Below, piece by piece: positions 59,826-64,000 of a DNA stretch of 64,000 bases. The position numbers were made by a program, and so were the translations under genes. This DNA comes from Trichosphaerium sp. ATCC 40318. Taxonomy: Eukaryota > Discosea > Flabellinia > Trichosidae. The notes beneath the pieces were generated by a model that worked only from the letters and a program-made list of their open reading frames with translations, was not told the DNA's origin and ran no database searches. The stretch is from NCBI GenBank assembly GCA_038496445.1, contig JALMLS010000015.1, positions 372,001 to 436,000 on the forward strand, given 5' to 3'. The stretch's first letter is position 1; each line of letters begins with the position of its first letter.

Positions 59826-60204
59826 ACTATCCCTTCAGTATATGTGTCACTCACCGGGTAAATCCAAGCGACACTTCAACAATCACAACTTACTTATTAC
59901 AACAACTTAACGCACTTTTGGTTGTGATGTCCGTTACAAGTTTTGTAGCACCTCACATGTTGCTTGAATAGAATAAAATAAAAGAAAACATAATGCATAG
60001 GATAGCGGGGTGCAATATTTGTCTACAAGCAATGTTTTACAACTACAATCGTGTGCGCAAAGATTTCTTTTTTTTCTTCTTTTTTTTTTACCCATTGAAA
60101 AAAAATAATATTCACGTCTTCAGGATGATCATCAAAAGAATTCAAGAGAGGTACCTCTATGAATACAATACCTCCCATTATTAATCCATTATCCAAAAAA
60201 TAAA
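59826..60204. other. intergenic
   Basis: Spacer between the PH-domain gene and the MFS start, both minus. It has T-rich runs near 60067-60090; no ORF is supported. Confidence 0.5.
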
Positions 60205-61926
60205 TTATGATTGCTCAATAAGCTTCACACGCTGTTTGTGTGTCTGAGATGCATCCGCCGATAATTTAGCATATTTCTTTGCTATCTCCTCTAACTCTTT
60301 CTGTTTTAAAGCCTCATAGACATCTGTCTTCTCAACAAGCCATTTATCCAACGCTTTACGTGACTCTGACTTGCGCACCTGTAATAAAAAATAACAATTA
60401 ATCAAAGCTATTAATGCTTTCGAGGTGATAACCAAGGAGCCTGCGTACCTCCTCAAGCTTTCCATCACGCAGTTCTTCAAGCTCCTTCAATGACATTTTA
60501 CCGAACTAAAGAAGGAAGTTAACAACAGTTTAAAAGATCTATTATGGAGCACTCCGTCACAAAGGCTTTCGCTAAAGTAGTAAAAAAAAAATGTTACGTA
60601 CAAAGTTCCTTTTTTCTTCTTCTTCTCGCTGCTTAAAGTGTTGCATGAACGATGGTACAAATCCTGCTTTAGAGTTGTCCGAAATAACAATACTATCGCT
60701 GTGATCTAACATGTTTTAGTATTTATTGAAAATAATAAAGTACAAAACAAAACTTATTTGTACCTCTACCCTCTCCATTGACTACCATTGTACCATATCC
60801 TCCACCAATTGCTCCAAGATCTAATGAATTTGATGGTGACTTGGCCATCCAGTTATCAAGATCTGCGTCTTTGGTTTGTGTTAGTACAGAGTATTTTGTT
60901 AAAAACAACAAAATAAAACAAATAAATTCTCAAATAATTTCTCACGTCGTTCAAGACAAAACAGAAATGCACTATTATAAACCATGGTTTTCCTGTGACA
61001 TTTTAGACATAAAATAACAAACAGACAGCGCAGTAATGGCACATAATTGGCAGTAAAAAATTAAATTCAAAAAAGACAAAATAAAAAACAAAACGCACCA
61101 GTTGTAACACGCGGAGAATCGCTTTGAGTGCTATCGCTAACACTACCAATACTCCTAGGTGGTGTAGAATCGCTGGTGCTTTCCGAAGGCGTTTCTCTAC
61201 CCTTATTCTTCTTACTACGCTTCTTCTTGCCTTTTGCTCCTTTTTTTTTGCCTGATTTTGTTTTCTTTGGTGGTGCTACAGTAGCTCCAGTCAATGCACC
61301 GGTCTTGCAGAAGATAGTAAGCAACATGCGCAAGAAAGAGACATCTTTTAGGAGTAAAACAAAAAAAAATCGGTCTTGTCAGTTTTATTAATTGCCAAAC
61401 GCTAGTACTGCAACTAGACCGCGAACAGAGATACGAACGCCAAAAATCGACGCACCTTTTGCTTCATAATCTTATAAATCCATTCTTGCCTTGTCTCATC
61501 ATCTGCGCACAAATGGTGCGTGCGAGAGACACCATTGGTCTTAGTTTCAACAAAGAAAATCTTTTTTGTTCTAAATCGGTAGCCGTTACATAATCATTAC
61601 TAAATAACTATGTCTTACTTATCGCGCGTATTGGTTTCGCTCACATCTGCTATTTCGCTGAGTAGGATAAATCCTTTAGGTTCTTTTCCCTTTTTGCATG
61701 TTAGTATTTTGGACAGCCCCGTAACCATGCATTAACGCTAGAATTGACGCACCTTACGATCAACATAGTAATTCACTCGGTCATTAACTAACACTGTCCA
61801 GAATGTGGTCCATCGGGGCGCGAGTGTACCGCCTTGCTGCCTCACTGATAAAAAACCAGATTTAAGGGACTGAAAAGTAATTAATAATCTATCAAAAATA
61901 CAGCACACGGATAATAATATATACAT
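60205..61926 (-). CDS. PH-domain protein with basic Ser-rich linker and C-terminal coiled coil
   Basis: The tentative first exon is 61909-61926, then 61753-61869 and further exons to the stop at 60205. An N-terminal PH domain is spread over three exons (SGFLSVRQQGG, RWTTFWTVLVNDRVNYY, GFILLSEIADVS, ETRQEWIYKIM). After it come a Lys-rich stretch (KKGAKGKKKRSKKNKGR), a Ser/Thr/Asp-rich segment and a charged helical end (VRKSESRKALDKWL, KELEEIAKKYAKL). PH domains bind phosphoinositides or small GTPases, so a membrane-linked scaffold is plausible. No enzyme domain is seen. The middle exon joints are not fully checked. Confidence 0.7.
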
Positions 61927-62118
61927 CAGCGACACGTTTTAAGCGCAACGCGAATTACAAAACTAAAAAATATCGAATAGCGGTGTGCACCATGTCGGAT
62001 GTCTCAATGTCAACAACAAGGGTTGAATGGTCCTCTCGTGTTCTATCTATGGCCTATAAGCAAAGTCTCAATTTCGTCGCGATTAGTCAATCGTTTCGTC
62101 TGCACACAGCAGTACGCC

Positions 62119-63189
62119 ATGGCGCAAAAATGGGCAGATACAGTGTATTCAGGATGGTATAACCAAGATTCAAAACGACAAGAACTTACATGCCAATTAA
62201 AGTTTAAATCAGGTGCGCAGTCGTACTTCCACATTAATGCGATTGTATAAGCTGGTTTTTTTTTTCTGAACAGGATTATTGTGCAGGAAATATTGAAGGC
62301 GAGGGCCATAGCGACGCTGGTTTATTTAATATAGCAGGTGAATACAACACTGCCGCGCCGTTTGATTTCAAGTTCGTTAAAAGTTTCTTTGGTACAGTGG
62401 TTTGCGTCAAAACACAAAATGATTGTAGTGTAGGTGGTGCAGGAGTAGATTTTAAAGGATTTGTGGCCGCTGATGGCACATTATTTGGCACTTACACAGG
62501 ACCAAATTCAGGAGGTGACTTTAACCTAAAACCAAAACAAAAGACTGCTGGTACGCGTTTTTTACCTTTCGTTTGCTTGTGCCGAATTTAAAACTGATAG
62601 TTTTAACGTTAAAGTTGCCAATCGTTTCCTATTTGGAGGTTAATTCTTAAGTAGAGGACTTCAAAAAAGAAGCAGAAGCTGCCATAGCAAAGATTAAAGG
62701 CCAGCTACTTTCAATGGGCTTTCCTAACTTTTTGTGTGATCAAGCACTTGAGGTTAATAAAGACCTTGATTCTGCGCTTGCATGGATTACAAACGTTACG
62801 TCGACAGGAACAGATGGTACGTTGCCTATATTTGTGTTACACTAGTACTTTTCGCAAACAACCAGCGAGTCGCCTACAATACAATTACTTGTACAGGAGA
62901 GTCTTTTTGTACAAGTTTCAGTTGTAACCCTAAAAACCTCATTACAATACTAGGCTTTCTATTTTTGTACTGAACACTTTTTTTAACCTTAACCCTGTTA
63001 ATAGTCGGAGAACCACCGGAAGCACTTGTTAATCAGATTACGTCGATGGGTTTTACAGTTGAGCAAGCTAAAAACGCTTTACGCATAAATGTACGATAGA
63101 AAAAGAGTGGGTATGTATTAATGCGTTAAAAGGGCAATTCTGTTGAGCTGGCGGTTAACCATATTTTTTCTGAAAGTTTTCAAAGCTGA
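62119..63189 (+). CDS. tandem-UBA protein with beta-rich N-terminal domain
   Basis: Exons 62119-62212, 62287-62550, 62655-62816, 63005-63090, 63133-63189; 220 residues, all in phase. The C-terminal half has two ubiquitin-associated domains: LLSMGFPNFLCDQALEVN...ALAWI and QITSMGFTVEQAKNALRI...AVNHIF. The MGF signature and the spacing resemble the UBA pair of USP5-type deubiquitinases, but no protease domain is present. The N-terminal about 120 residues are beta-rich and Gly-rich (GNIEGEGHSDAGLFNIAGEY, FKGFVAADGTLFGTYTG) with no family I recognise. I infer a ubiquitin-binding adaptor. Confidence 0.85.
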
Positions 63190-63422
63190 AAAAGCTTGTG
63201 AATTCGCCCACGTGTATTGTAAATAAACTAGCGTTGTATTTGCGACGTCTGAACGCAACAAAACGAATACGTGAACTTTTTTTACCTCAATTTTTGAAAG
63301 TTGTTACGTGAGGATTAACGTTGACTGTTTGTTTTCTGAACGAATTATGCACACAAGAAATTTAAATACAGTCACCCAAACGACAAGTAAACACATCATC
63401 ACCTCACCAACCTCACACGCTT

Positions 63423-63887
63423 ATGAACGGCTATAAAAGAAAGCGCAAGCGACGTCGTGAAACACAAAACCTACCCAGAACGAAGAAAACCCGCATTCAA
63501 AACACGATGCAAGAGCACAGTACGTGGTAGTTCTGAGTCACTTTTTGTTTTACATGAAACTTCCGTTTTCTTTGCATTACCCTATTCTGACACTTTGTAG
63601 TCACCAAGTGGAAAATCGACGAGCCAGAGAGCTCTAAGCTGTCTATATCAGATTACGGCATCTCCTTTAGCTCAATTGGGCCGTACAGTTTGGAACTTAG
63701 CATTGGCGCCAATATCGCCGCTAAAAGCTGCAACGGTTCAAGACCTTTCAAACAGTTCGTTTTCGAGCCTTCGACGGGGAAACCCATCGACGGTCACGCT
63801 TTCACCCCTTCGATGACTTACAAACACAACACCATTGTACCCACTACCAAGCCACTACCCTGTCTATACATGTTGGTAAACCACTGA
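63423..63887 (+). CDS. hypothetical small protein with basic N-terminus
   Basis: Exons 63423-63519 and 63601-63887 join in phase (donor GTACGT, acceptor TTTGTAG); 127 residues. The first exon is Arg/Lys-rich (YKRKRKRRR), NLS-like. The second is a beta-like stretch (YGISFSSIGPYSLELSIG) without a recognised domain. Codon use is more GC-rich than in its neighbours. The function is unknown. Confidence 0.65.
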
Positions 63888-64000
63888 CGATTTTGTACTA
63901 AACAAGCTGTAAATAACAAGAATTTCTCTACATTCCTAATTCTGCCTAAGTTGTCCGAAAACAAACCACTGAGAAATAGTAACTGTGGTAACAAACAACA

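Noticed and set aside
61128-61391. Plus-strand Leu/Phe-rich ORF that looks like a membrane protein
   Set aside because: It is the reverse complement of the Lys-rich linker of the PH-domain gene.
1-64000. tRNA genes
   Set aside because: I looked for B-box-like GGTTCRANNCC words in both strands and found none in a cloverleaf context.
1-64000. Transposable elements or CRISPR-like arrays
   Set aside because: No transposase or reverse transcriptase motifs, terminal repeats or regularly spaced repeats were seen. The CACGTG sites are irregular and lack flanking identity.

Overview
This window is protist nuclear DNA: AT-rich, gene-dense and intron-rich. I read 34 gene models, most of them split by short introns (about 35-90 nt) with donors of the type GTACGT, GTGCGT or GTAAGT and acceptors TTTTAG or TNCAG. 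I built the models by hand, and the exon phases close exactly in almost all of them. The gene set suggests a free-living amoeboid eukaryote: Ras paralogs, a PH-CRIB-kinase PAK, a class C GPCR, Glo3-type ArfGAP, secreted glycosidases, F-box/LRR proteins and a class II photolyase. Amoebozoa or Heterolobosea would fit. I cannot name the species, and no bacterial operon logic applies.

Layout. 1-13 kb: tail of an LRR/zinc-finger gene, Ras GTPase 1, a CTD-type phosphatase, class II CPD photolyase (head-to-head with an F-box/LRR gene), a zinc-ribbon GTPase with a hydrophobic tail, and a secreted GH5 cellulase. 13-26 kb: a poorly resolved gene, a complete class C GPCR, a frameshifted MORN-like copy, an intact MORN-like gene divergent from a DNMT1-RFD (RFTS) domain protein, Ras 2, and a low-gene stretch with a diverged repeat. 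26-41 kb: two secreted proteins, PAK, a block encoding EF-hand, inositol polyphosphate kinase and C1 domains, ArfGAP2/3 and a short-chain dehydrogenase. 41-50 kb: a very large single-pass surface protein, an NHL-propeller protein and Ras 3. 50-64 kb: two tandem PA-domain multi-pass membrane paralogs flanking a MORN-like gene, a gene of unknown function, an MFS transporter, a PH-domain protein, a tandem-UBA protein and a small basic protein.

Many genes belong to membrane and cytoskeletal signalling: GPCR, three Ras proteins, PAK, ArfGAP, PH proteins, and Ca2+, inositol-phosphate and diacylglycerol sensing. The most interesting items are a possible EF-hand/IP-kinase/C1 fusion on one strand (34286-37071), several GC-AG introns forced by reading frame, a strong excess of the palindrome CACGTG (about fifty copies, many in introns), and an RFTS-domain protein with no methyltransferase domain. 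No mobile element, rRNA, tRNA or CRISPR array was recognised.
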